Source of the DNA: RHLJ01 sp965247355
GTDB lineage: Bacteria; Bacteroidota; Rhodothermia; Balneolales; Balneolaceae
Assembly (NCBI GenBank): GCA_965247355.1
Contig: OZ252011.1
Location: forward strand, 2,604,001-2,668,000
Direction of reading: 5' to 3'
Length of the DNA stretch: 64,000 nucleotides
Shown here in pieces: positions 41,222 through 49,708 of this stretch. The notes under the pieces were generated by a model, which worked only from the letters and a program-made list of their open reading frames with translations, ran no database searches and was not told where the DNA came from. Position 1 is the first letter of the stretch; every line of letters begins with the position of its first letter. The translations under genes and the position numbers were made by a program.

Positions 41222-42187
41222 TTAAAATGCTGAAGATTTAAGATTAAGTCCGGTAGTTTCTTCCAGCCCGAACATCAAATTCATGTTTTGTATAGCCTGA
41301 CCTGAGGCTCCTTTAATCAGATTGTCAATCACTCCAATGATCACGAGCTGATCACCTTCCTTTTTGATATGAAGAATGGCTTTATTTGTATTTACTACCC
41401 GTTTTACATCCGGCTCCTTTTCGGAAAGGTGAACAAAGGGATGCTTTGAGTAATAATCATCGTATAATTTTTTTATGCTGGATTCATCGGCATCAAGTTT
41501 TAAGTAACTCGCAGCTAAAATTCCTCGGGTAAATGCTCCTCGCATAGGAATAAAAAAGATATTCTCATCAAACCCATTCTGGAGCTGATGAAGACTTTGC
41601 TTTATTTCGGCCAGATGTTGATGGGTAAACACTTTGTATACTGAAGCATTATTGCTTCTCCAACTGAAGTGTGTGGTTGATGAAGGATTTTGCCCGGCCC
41701 CTGTACTTCCCGTTATCGCAGTTACATGCACTGCTTCATCTAATAATCCAGATGAAGCCAGTGGTAATAAACTTAATTGAATACAAGTCGCAAAGCATCC
41801 GGGATTTGCAATATTTTCTGCTGATTTGATTCCCTCACGATTCAATTCCGGCAATCCATATACAAAGTCATGAGAAGTATCTTTCAGGCGATAATCAGAA
41901 CTAAGGTCTATAATCTTTGCCCCGGATGGAATGACATCACTTTCAACAATCCCTTTAGACTTTCCGTGACCAGAGCATAGAAAAACTACATCTAAATCCT
42001 GATCCAGTTTATCGGAGAATACTAAACTCGTTTCACATTCAAGGTCAGGATGGGCAACGAAAACCGGCTCTCCGGAATGACTCCAACTCATCACAGAAAC
42101 TATTTTTGCTTCAGGGTGATGGATTAAAATTCTCAATAACTCTCCCGCTGTATAACCTGCTCCTCCTATGATTCCAACATTAATCAT
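41222..42187 (-). CDS. argC: N-acetyl-gamma-glutamyl-phosphate reductase
   Basis: The 321-aa NADPH-dependent enzyme reduces N-acyl-glutamyl phosphate to the semialdehyde. It has 'VGIIGGAGYTAGELLRIL' at the N-terminus, the catalytic Cys in 'ANPGCFATCIQL', 'AITGSTGAGQNPSSTTHFS' and the helper His in 'VFTHQHLAEI'. Length is normal for the short type. It overlaps argG by eight bases. Confidence 0.95.
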   Translation of the reverse strand: MINVGIIGGAGYTAGELLRILIHHPEAKIVSVMSWSHSGEPVFVAHPDLECETSLVFSDKLDQDLDVVFLCSGHGKSKGIVESDVIPSGAKIIDLSSDYRLKDTSHDFVYGLPELNREGIKSAENIANPGCFATCIQLSLLPLASSGLLDEAVHVTAITGSTGAGQNPSSTTHFSWRSNNASVYKVFTHQHLAEIKQSLHQLQNGFDENIFFIPMRGAFTRGILAASYLKLDADESSIKKLYDDYYSKHPFVHLSEKEPDVKRVVNTNKAILHIKKEGDQLVIIGVIDNLIKGASGQAIQNMNLMFGLEETTGLNLKSSAF

Positions 42188-43364
42188 CCTGAATTCCTCT
42201 TTGTATTAATGTGGCATTACTTAGAATTTTGGTGAAGCCCTTCACATCCTCGCCACTCCATCCCTGATTCATTTCACCGTACTGACCGAATTTTGAAGCC
42301 ATTAAATCGAACTTCGACTCAATACCTTGTAATTCAAATCTCTTAGGTTCCAGTTTTACAAAAACCTTTCCGGTCACTTTCTCCTGTGTGTTTTCCAGGA
42401 AGGTTTCAATATCGCGCATCACCGGATCCAGAAACTGACCTTCATGCATTAGCATCCCATAGAACTCCCCAAGCTGGTCTTTCCAGTACAACTGCCATTT
42501 TCCAAGAACGTGCTTTTCAAGCAAGCGATGCGATTCAATAATGATGAGTGGCGCCGCAGCTTCGAATCCTACCCGACCTTTAATTCCGATTATCGTATCT
42601 CCAACATGGATATCTCTCCCTATTCCATATGGAGCCGCGATTTCATTAAGTTTTTTGATAACCTCTACCGGAGTTAATGATTCATTGTTGATGGTTATTG
42701 GTTCTCCCTGCTTAAAACCAATCTCAACCACTAACTCTTCACTGTTAACTAGTTCAGTTGGCCATGCTTCTTCCGGAAGATTTTTATGAGATGTCAATGT
42801 TTCTGCACCTCCAACCGAAGTTCCCCACAATCCCTGATTAATAGAATATTTCGCCTTTGCCCATTCCTTATCGATGCCGTGACTTTTCAGATATTCAACT
42901 TCCTCTTCACGACTCAGTTTTTGATCGCGAATTGGTGTTATAATTTCCATTTCAGGAGCAAGCACATTAAAAACTAAGTCAAAGCGAACCTGATCATTTC
43001 CTGCACCGGTGCTTCCATGTGCTATAGCATCAGCATCTATTTCTTTGGCATACTCTGCAATAGCAATCGCCTGAAATACTCTTTCTGCGCTTACCGAAAG
43101 TGGATAGGTATGATTCTTCAGAACATTACCTGCAATCAAATGTTTGATTCCCTTTTGATAGAACTCTTCTTCCATATCTATGCATACATGATGTTCAATC
43201 CCTAAATCAGTTGCTTTCTTAGCGAGCTCTTTTTGTTCTGCTTCATCAAATCCACCGGTATTCACGGCTGCCGTCCAGACTTCATAACCTTTGTCTTTGG
43301 CTAAGTGAATGGCACAATAACTGGTATCAAGTCCTCCACTGAATGCTAGTAATACTTTCTTCAT
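42180..43364 (-). CDS. argG: Argininosuccinate synthase
   Basis: The 394-aa ATP-dependent enzyme joins citrulline and aspartate. The P-loop is 'LLAFSGGLDTSYCAIHLAKD'. 'AHGSTGAGNDQVRFD' is the second signature, and 'YSINQGLWGTSVGG' is also typical. In this pathway free citrulline is made by the deacylase ArgE after the ArgF' step. It overlaps the upstream acetyltransferase gene by four bases. Confidence 0.95.
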   Translation of the reverse strand: MKKVLLAFSGGLDTSYCAIHLAKDKGYEVWTAAVNTGGFDEAEQKELAKKATDLGIEHHVCIDMEEEFYQKGIKHLIAGNVLKNHTYPLSVSAERVFQAIAIAEYAKEIDADAIAHGSTGAGNDQVRFDLVFNVLAPEMEIITPIRDQKLSREEEVEYLKSHGIDKEWAKAKYSINQGLWGTSVGGAETLTSHKNLPEEAWPTELVNSEELVVEIGFKQGEPITINNESLTPVEVIKKLNEIAAPYGIGRDIHVGDTIIGIKGRVGFEAAAPLIIIESHRLLEKHVLGKWQLYWKDQLGEFYGMLMHEGQFLDPVMRDIETFLENTQEKVTGKVFVKLEPKRFELQGIESKFDLMASKFGQYGEMNQGWSGEDVKGFTKILSNATLIQRGIQDD

Positions 43365-44008
43365 GACAATAAAATTTTGGCGTTATTCAGCGCTTTCATA
43401 AACGCCTGTTTTTTTAACTGAACCCAACGGTAGAACTTATTGATATTTTGTTCACGCTGAGGCTTTGAGTTTTTATTTGGCTTGTTGGGGTCGAACAGCA
43501 TTCCTGTACACAAGCAGTTTTTTCGTTCGTTTCGGGTAAGAATATCGTAATTAGGGCAACTTTGGCATCCTTTCCAGAACGTATCATCCTGAGTGAGTTC
43601 AGAGAAAGTCACCGGTCGATATCCCAGATCAGAATTGATTTTCATTACAGGAAGACTGGTAGTGATTCCAAATAATTTTGACCCAGGATATTTCTTTTGA
43701 GATAGCTCAAAAGCTTTTGCTTTGATTCTTTTGGCGAGGCCTTGTCCACGATAATCCCAATGAACAATGAGTCCCGAATTCGCCACATATTTCTTTTCTT
43801 CCCAAATTTCGATGTAACAAAAACCTGCTAGTTGATTCCCATCCAAAGCAATTACAGCATTACCATTCTGCATTTTTGTTTTGATATACTCAGGATCACG
43901 CTTAGCAATACCGGTACCGCGCTGTTTTGCAGCCGCTTCAATCAGTTTACAAATGGCTTTTGCATAGCCTAAATGAGCAGAAGTTGCATAGTGAATAATA
44001 ACGGACAT
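43361..44008 (-). CDS. GNAT acetyltransferase leading the arginine operon (putative N-acylglutamate synthase)
   Basis: The 215-aa protein has a GNAT fold at ~1-150 with the acetyl-CoA loop in 'HWDYRGQGLAKRI' (R/Q-x-x-G-x-G/A). A C-terminal extension carries a C-x2-C-x12-C-x-C cluster ('CQSC' ... 'NCLC'), which looks like a metal site, and a basic tail. As first gene of the operon and with no other argA or argJ in it, it is the best candidate for the enzyme that acylates glutamate. GNAT proteins of this type head arginine operons in this phylum. Classical ArgA similarity is weak. Confidence 0.8.
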   Translation of the reverse strand: MSVIIHYATSAHLGYAKAICKLIEAAAKQRGTGIAKRDPEYIKTKMQNGNAVIALDGNQLAGFCYIEIWEEKKYVANSGLIVHWDYRGQGLAKRIKAKAFELSQKKYPGSKLFGITTSLPVMKINSDLGYRPVTFSELTQDDTFWKGCQSCPNYDILTRNERKNCLCTGMLFDPNKPNKNSKPQREQNINKFYRWVQLKKQAFMKALNNAKILLS

Positions 44009-44027
44009 GATGTTGAGTGTGTGAGTA

Positions 44028-44043
44028 TGCTGAATATACAGCA
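44028..44043. promoter_or_regulatory. Short palindrome upstream of the arginine operon, possible operator
   Basis: TGCTG (44028-44032) and CAGCA (44039-44043) flank AATATA, 20 bases upstream of the operon's first ATG. Location in the leader suggests a regulator site, but arms are only 5 bases long. The rest of the 292-base spacer to the next gene shows nothing I can name. Confidence 0.3.
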
Positions 44044-44300
44044 GTTAGCATTAGAATTGAGAAAAAGGTAGGCGCCATCCAAAAAATAAAAGGATGACTT
44101 ATGTATAGCTTTACCGCCGCCGCGGAATCCGGGGGGTATGTAATACGTCAATTCTATGTGCAAGAGTGATTTGCATGGCTAAAAGAAAAGGAAATGATTT
44201 TTTAAATCCAATATATGAGTAGAAAATTTTTCTCAATAGAAACTTTTCATAATAATAGTATTTTAACTCAAATTCTGTTAACTACAAATAAATCAAGTGC

Positions 44301-45530
44301 ATGAAAATACGTCTTTGCATATCATTAATTATTACTTTTATTTTAACAATTGATCTAAGCCTACTTGCTCAGGACCAAATCAAAATGAGAGACGGAACTT
44401 TGATTGAAGGAAGGGTCACTTATAGCACAAACAATTATAATGATCTTATTAAAGTAAATGATCAAGAATTAGATGCTGAAGAGATAGACAGGATTATTTT
44501 TGGAAGCGGTGTCGAGTTAATTTCTGAAGAAATTTCATACTATAATACTGATGAAAACATTGAAATATCTAAGTTTGTAATGTTAGAAATTGTTCTGGAC
44601 GGTGATGCTCAATTATATAGTTATAAAGGGTCTAATTTTGACTTCGCTTTAAAAGTAAATGGAAAAATTAATGCATTACAACAGCTACCACCTAATACAG
44701 AAACTGAGCAAGTTCAAACTTATAAAATTGTATTGTTAGTAAATCTTGAGCAATGTGCACCTCGAGCTGAGATATTTAACACCTTATATTCCCGAAATTC
44801 GTTTATCAACTTAGTTAATAGTTACAATAAATGTAAGAATGGAGATTATCAGCCTTATGAAATGGCTGAAGAAAAAACCCGAATCTTTTTTACTGGGTTT
44901 TCAGTTGGACTTAATCATGCTATGAATGATTTATTATTACCCTTAGCAGATAAAGTTAATGGGAATCCTTCATTAATTGGAAGAGTTGATCAAAGTGGAG
45001 TTTCATCCAATAATTTATTGCTTAGTTTTTTCGTAAAAAGAAATATTTTAACCTCTAGACTATTCTATTTCAGACTTGGTTTGAATTACCGACGCTATAA
45101 TTTCAGTATCACATCTTTTGATTCTGATGTTGAAGTAGAAGATCTAAAAACTAATGAGATAGATTTTAACTTTGGACTAAGTTTGAAACCATTTATAACA
45201 AAAAAAATATCTCCTGAAATAAGCACTGGTTTATTATATAGCAGTTTTGTCCATAATAAAAATATATACCATAATGTTTCACAGGATTACCCTGCTATCC
45301 CAAGCAATTATATAGGTAATGCTGGTATTGATTATTTTCTTGAGCTAAGTATTTATTATAAATTGGTGTCTAACGTACAGTTATTTTTCTCAGGAAGTTA
45401 TTTATTCAGAACTGGAGAAGGAATGATTTCTAGGAATGGAGGCATCTTCTATTTTGACGAAGACCTTTACAATAATTACACCCTATCTATTGGAATTTCA
45501 CTAGAAAGTATTCAATCTGGAATTTATTAA
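44301..45530 (+). CDS. Tandem paralog 1: signal-peptide protein with Cys-pair domain and probable outer-membrane barrel
   Basis: The 409-aa protein has a signal peptide (~1-24, 'DLSLLAQ'). An N-terminal beta-rich domain follows (~25-135, starting 'DQIKMRDGTLIEGRVTYS' and ending near 'NFDFALKVNGKINALQQL'), then a helical segment bounded by two cysteines ('LEQCAPRAE' to 'SYNKCKNG'). The C-terminal ~200 residues have alternating strands and the motifs 'RVDQSGVSSNN', 'LNYRRYNF' and 'KKISPEISTG'. The end 'YTLSIGISLESIQSGIY' is barrel-like. It shares this order with the next three genes. The first half resembles a widespread, uncharacterised Bacteroidota family with a D-G-x-x-x-G-x-V start and a C...Y-N-x-C segment. 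Function unknown. Confidence 0.75.
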   Translation: MKIRLCISLIITFILTIDLSLLAQDQIKMRDGTLIEGRVTYSTNNYNDLIKVNDQELDAEEIDRIIFGSGVELISEEISYYNTDENIEISKFVMLEIVLDGDAQLYSYKGSNFDFALKVNGKINALQQLPPNTETEQVQTYKIVLLVNLEQCAPRAEIFNTLYSRNSFINLVNSYNKCKNGDYQPYEMAEEKTRIFFTGFSVGLNHAMNDLLLPLADKVNGNPSLIGRVDQSGVSSNNLLLSFFVKRNILTSRLFYFRLGLNYRRYNFSITSFDSDVEVEDLKTNEIDFNFGLSLKPFITKKISPEISTGLLYSSFVHNKNIYHNVSQDYPAIPSNYIGNAGIDYFLELSIYYKLVSNVQLFFSGSYLFRTGEGMISRNGGIFYFDEDLYNNYTLSIGISLESIQSGIY

Positions 45531-45537
45531 CCTCACA

Positions 45538-46824
45538 TTGACTACTTTCGATTTTATTTTACAGCAAAGTTATTTGAACATTTTCATAATTAAATTTAAA
45601 AAATGGCCAATTAGACTAGCTACGTTTTTAATTCTCTTCCCTATAAACGTTCATTCACAAGACATTCTTGAAACTCTAGATGGGGAAATACTTCAAGGAA
45701 AAGCTACGATTAATTATCAAGAATTGAATGACACTGTCATTATAGATGGAGTTTCACTGGATGCCAAAGAGATAATGACCCTTAAAACTGAAGATGGAAG
45801 AGCTTTTATTCCAATCAAACTAACTTTCTTCAATAAAAAAGACCAAAAAGAATCCCAAAAAGTAGCCATGGTGTCCTATGTAGTAAACGGGACTGCAAGC
45901 CTGATGAGTTATGAAGGTGACTTTTTTAGCTATGCTTTAATCAATGGTAATCAGGTTTCTGTATTACAGAATGTTATCTCCAACGATAATACATATGAAG
46001 TACAAAATTACCGTTTTGTTTTGTTGCAATCATTTCAAGAATGTGTTTCGAGAAGAGAAATATTCCAGGCCGAGTTTGAAGAAAAGACTTTAATTAATCT
46101 GACCAAACAATTTAACAATTGTAAGTCAAATAAGTTTTTGGCATTTAAGGGCCGTAACGGAAAATTTCGCTACAACGCTTTTTCTGTCAGAACTGGGTTC
46201 AATAGTTTTTCGCATAGCTTGATTGCTAGGGTTCCATCAGAAATTACCGGACCTTTTTTTACTACCACACGGGTAGATCAAAGCAGGGAAGAAATGAATT
46301 TTGCTCTCGATATCTTATATCAGGGTAATATTGGTATATCCAAAGTTTTCTACTACCACCTTGGATTAGCATACCAGAATTTTTCAGTAGATGTTGAGGC
46401 TCTGGATAATACTGTTGAGGTTGAATCCTTGAGTGCTACTGAAATTCAGTACTTTTTGGGAGCTACAGCAAAATTTTTACCCGCAAGAAAAATTTCCCCT
46501 TACCTAAGTTTTAGTGGATATACGAGCGTGATAAATGGTCGAAAAGATTTATACAGTTCACTTTCTGAGTCTTATCCTGTATTGCAAAAACAATGGACAT
46601 CAAAATTTAGTGTTGGTACTGTCATTGGCGCCGGAATGGAATACAGAATTAATCCAAATATGCTGGTTTCAATTAATGGAAAAATAGTAAACCGGAAAAA
46701 AGATGACCTGTATACCGGAAGATTATCCGGAACACGAAAAGTAACATGGGATGATACCGTTTCTGAGAATTGGATTTTAACTGTTGGATATACCTACGAG
46801 ATTTTTAAAACCGTGATGAGATAA
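45538..46824 (+). CDS. Tandem paralog 2 of the Cys-pair/outer-membrane barrel family
   Basis: The 428-aa protein begins 7 bases after paralog 1. No ATG precedes the signal peptide, so the start is TTG at 45538 or TTG at 45574; the latter gives a more usual 28-residue signal peptide ending 'PINVHSQ'. It keeps the family order: 'LDGEILQGKATINYQ', the Cys pair in 'FQECVSRRE' and 'QFNNCKSNK', then 'TRVDQSREEMN', 'RKISPYLSF' and the end 'WILTVGYTYEIF'. It is the most divergent of the four. Close spacing implies co-transcription with paralog 1. Confidence 0.72.
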   Translation: MTTFDFILQQSYLNIFIIKFKKWPIRLATFLILFPINVHSQDILETLDGEILQGKATINYQELNDTVIIDGVSLDAKEIMTLKTEDGRAFIPIKLTFFNKKDQKESQKVAMVSYVVNGTASLMSYEGDFFSYALINGNQVSVLQNVISNDNTYEVQNYRFVLLQSFQECVSRREIFQAEFEEKTLINLTKQFNNCKSNKFLAFKGRNGKFRYNAFSVRTGFNSFSHSLIARVPSEITGPFFTTTRVDQSREEMNFALDILYQGNIGISKVFYYHLGLAYQNFSVDVEALDNTVEVESLSATEIQYFLGATAKFLPARKISPYLSFSGYTSVINGRKDLYSSLSESYPVLQKQWTSKFSVGTVIGAGMEYRINPNMLVSINGKIVNRKKDDLYTGRLSGTRKVTWDDTVSENWILTVGYTYEIFKTVMR

Positions 46825-46958
46825 TTTTTGATTGAAGTTTTTAATTGAGAGCTTCTTTATTATAATCGCATGAATGTGTGATTGTGATAAGTACTGATTG
46901 AATATAGGTTCTGCACGAAAAATTAATTACTTCGATTATAAAACTTTTTATTATCAAC

Positions 46959-48167
46959 ATGTTATTTAAATCTGCAATTTTCCCTTTTTCTCTGATTGTT
47001 CTTCTCTTTTTATTTCAGTCTGTTTCTGCCCAGGATCAGGTTTTTCAATTATACGGTGCGAATCTTGAGGGTAATGTCATCATATATTATGAAGATGATG
47101 AAGATATAATTCTTCTTGATAGACGCCAGCTTGAGCCTGATGAAATTGAAAAGGTTATCATCTTTTCCGGCAATATTCTTTATAACAAACGTCTTTTATA
47201 CTATAACCCAAGAAGAGGTCATATAATTGAAAAATTTGTGCTACTTGATCCAATAGTAAAAGGCGAGGCAACACTATACAGTTATGCAGGTCAAAATTTT
47301 GATTTTGTTTTATCAATCGATGATATCCTATTTGCACTACAGGATTTAGAGGAAGGTGAAGGTAGAGGAGTAGCAAAAAACTACAAGAAAATACTTTCAG
47401 AGAATCTTGGAAATTGTGTTACTACGAATGACATTGAAACTCTGAGCTATGATAGAAAAGCTCTCAGAAGTCTAATTAAAAATTACAATCATTGTAAAAC
47501 AGGCCGACCGGATTTTGAAACTATTTCAGCAAACAAGAATAATATAACCTCTATTTCTGTACATACCGGATTAAGTCATGCGTCACATTCATTGCAAACT
47601 CAACTTCTTTTCGATCGTGATTTCGTTGACCAAAAAAATGTTCCATCAAATAATGTAGCTTTAGGTGTTTTCTTCCAAAACAACCTATTTAACTCCAAAA
47701 ACCTTTTCTTTGAATTAGGAGCTTCATACCGACGTTTGAATTTTCAGGTACAAAGTGTAGAAAAAGAGATTTCCGTTGATAATTTAGCAGTAAATGAATT
47801 TTCTATTGGTACCGGACTAAACTATAAATTTATACCTTCGGCTAAGCTTTCTCCTGAGGTAACCTTAGGAGCATATGCTTGGAGTATGTCGGGACATAAC
47901 AATATGTATCCGGAAACAACCCGGTCTTTTGCTGCTTTACCATCTCGGTATTCTAGTTTAGCTGGGGTTGGTGGTTCATTTCGGGGACTTTTGAACTATG
48001 AAATTGCAAATGATATCCATGTTTTTGTTGCTGGTACTTATCTTTTAAAAAGCAGAGAGGATGCCTTTACAGATCGGGTTCCTGATGATTTGAAAGGACA
48101 AATTAATGACTCACTCACCGATAATTATACCATTACTTTTGGATTGACCTTCTCGAATTCCCGATGA
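46959..48167 (+). CDS. Tandem paralog 3 of the Cys-pair/outer-membrane barrel family
   Basis: The 402-aa protein has signal peptide 'FLFQSVSAQ' (~1-25), the N-terminal domain ('LYGANLEGNVIIYYEDDED', 'YNPRRGHIIEKFVLLD'), the Cys pair in 'LGNCVTTND' and 'NYNHCKTG', and the C-terminal strands ('DRDFVDQKNVPSNN', 'SYRRLNFQVQSVEK', 'KLSPEVTLG', 'GVGGSFRGLLNYEI'). It ends 'YTITFGLTFSNSR', typical of an outer-membrane barrel closing strand. It is much closer to paralog 4 than to 1 or 2, so 3 and 4 come from a later duplication. A 134-base gap before it may hold its own promoter. Confidence 0.75.
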   Translation: MLFKSAIFPFSLIVLLFLFQSVSAQDQVFQLYGANLEGNVIIYYEDDEDIILLDRRQLEPDEIEKVIIFSGNILYNKRLLYYNPRRGHIIEKFVLLDPIVKGEATLYSYAGQNFDFVLSIDDILFALQDLEEGEGRGVAKNYKKILSENLGNCVTTNDIETLSYDRKALRSLIKNYNHCKTGRPDFETISANKNNITSISVHTGLSHASHSLQTQLLFDRDFVDQKNVPSNNVALGVFFQNNLFNSKNLFFELGASYRRLNFQVQSVEKEISVDNLAVNEFSIGTGLNYKFIPSAKLSPEVTLGAYAWSMSGHNNMYPETTRSFAALPSRYSSLAGVGGSFRGLLNYEIANDIHVFVAGTYLLKSREDAFTDRVPDDLKGQINDSLTDNYTITFGLTFSNSR

Positions 48168-48278
48168 GTATTTTTATGATTTGAATCTATAGGTTGAAAG
48201 ATAATTCATATCTATAAAGAAATTTTCTTTTACTCTTTTTTATATAAATTTGATCGTCTTAAGATTTTATATTCAACT

Positions 48279-49580
48279 ATGTTCATCAAACGAATATGTA
48301 AGGCTTTCTTATTTGTAATAGCGTTTTCTATTATCTCCATTCAATCCTCTTACGGCCAGGATAGAATCATTCAGCTAAGTGGAATTACTTTGGAAGGTGA
48401 TGTGAGAATATTTTACGAAGATCTTGAGGATATTATTCTTCTGGATGATGAACCATTTGAAGCTATTCAGGTTCAAAGAATTGAACTACAGTTTGGCAAG
48501 ATTCTACATAATAAAAGGCTCTCTTTTTATAATTCCAGAAGTGGCCATGTGATTGAGAAATATGTACTCCTTAACAGAATTATAAACGGACAGACAAAAC
48601 TTTATGAATATGACGGGCCTAACTTCGATTTTGTTCTTGAACATAATAACACTTTGTTCGCTTTATTAGATCTTGAAAGCACTAACGAAAGAAACAGAGT
48701 TGAAAACTACAAGTTTGTTCTTAATTCAATTCTTGAATCATGTGTATCAGTGGATGAAATATCCCTTACGAACTATAATAAAAGGGACCTTTCCAGACTT
48801 ATCAAAGCATATAATGAATGTAAAATTAAAAATCCGGAATCTTCTAAGGCTACAAGAGAAGCTGGTTTAGACGGAATAACTGATTCTTCTGGGAGTGATT
48901 CAAAAACTAACAGAAATAAGAACAATCCAGTTAGTACCCGAAAAGAAAAAAATGAACTTACTTCTGTTTCAATATATACCGGAATAAGTCACGCCTCTCA
49001 TTCATTGAGAACAAGAATACTTACAGATAGAGATATAGTTGACCAGAAAAATGTCGCTTCAAATAACTTAGCTCTAGGTGGTTTTTTCCAGAATAATTTA
49101 CTTAACTCCAGAAACGCATTCTTCGAATTAGGGGTATATTACAGGCGATTAAATTTTGATGTACATAGTGTAGAAAAAAATCTAACAGTGGATAATCTGG
49201 CTGTACATGAAATTTCTATAGGAGTTGGTCTGAATTATAAATTTATCCCAGACGCAAAAATTTCTCCAGAAGTAACCTTTGGGGGTTATGCCTGGACTAT
49301 GGGTGGTCATAATAACCTATATCCGGAAACTTCAGATCGTTTCCCGGCTTTGCATTCGAAATATTCCAGCCGTTCTGGTGTAGGAGGCTCTTTCCGGGGG
49401 CTTTTAAATTATGAACTCAGTAATGATGTACATTTTTTTATCGCTGGTTCATATTTAGTAAAAAACAGAGAGGATGCATTCACAAATCGGGTCCCGGAAG
49501 ATTTAAAAGATCAAATTAACGACTCCTTGACCGATAACTATACCGTTACTTTCGGATTTACTTTTTCTAGTTCCAGATAA
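48279..49580 (+). CDS. Tandem paralog 4 of the Cys-pair/outer-membrane barrel family
   Basis: The 433-aa protein has signal peptide 'SIQSSYGQ' (~1-27) and the same order as paralog 3, with many identical stretches ('SHASHSLRT', 'DRDIVDQKNV', 'YYRRLNF', 'GVGGSFRGLLNYEL', 'QINDSLTDNYT'). It differs by an extra ~30-residue Ser/Asn/Lys-rich linker after the second Cys ('AYNECKIKN'), before the barrel region. It ends 'TVTFGFTFSSSR'. A TAAATTTG box (48245-48252), like the Bacteroidota -7 element TAnnTTTG, lies 27 bases before the ATG, but no clear -33 partner is seen. Confidence 0.75.
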   Translation: MFIKRICKAFLFVIAFSIISIQSSYGQDRIIQLSGITLEGDVRIFYEDLEDIILLDDEPFEAIQVQRIELQFGKILHNKRLSFYNSRSGHVIEKYVLLNRIINGQTKLYEYDGPNFDFVLEHNNTLFALLDLESTNERNRVENYKFVLNSILESCVSVDEISLTNYNKRDLSRLIKAYNECKIKNPESSKATREAGLDGITDSSGSDSKTNRNKNNPVSTRKEKNELTSVSIYTGISHASHSLRTRILTDRDIVDQKNVASNNLALGGFFQNNLLNSRNAFFELGVYYRRLNFDVHSVEKNLTVDNLAVHEISIGVGLNYKFIPDAKISPEVTFGGYAWTMGGHNNLYPETSDRFPALHSKYSSRSGVGGSFRGLLNYELSNDVHFFIAGSYLVKNREDAFTNRVPEDLKDQINDSLTDNYTVTFGFTFSSSR

Positions 49581-49708
49581 CCACTTCCTTGTCCACACTT
49601 TTGTATAATTATTGAGTGGGTTGTTCAAAAAACTAAACTAATAGAAAGTAACATTTCTTCACATGCAACTCCCGCACTTTATCGGTATTATTGGCGTTAC
49701 TAAAATCG

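Noticed and set aside
26648..44285. Similar ATTCTGTTAACT words before the M28 peptidase (near 26651) and before tandem paralog 1 (near 44270)
   Set aside because: Only two copies of a short AT-rich word, at different distances from unrelated genes; likely chance.
44215..44304. A 29-codon frame ending in TGA that overlaps the ATG of tandem paralog 1
   Set aside because: Very short, AT-rich and with no membrane or signal pattern; the overlap is explained by chance.
44301..49580. Reading the four-gene array as a mobile or phage island
   Set aside because: No integrase, transposase, direct repeats or tRNA at the edges; tandem duplication alone explains it.
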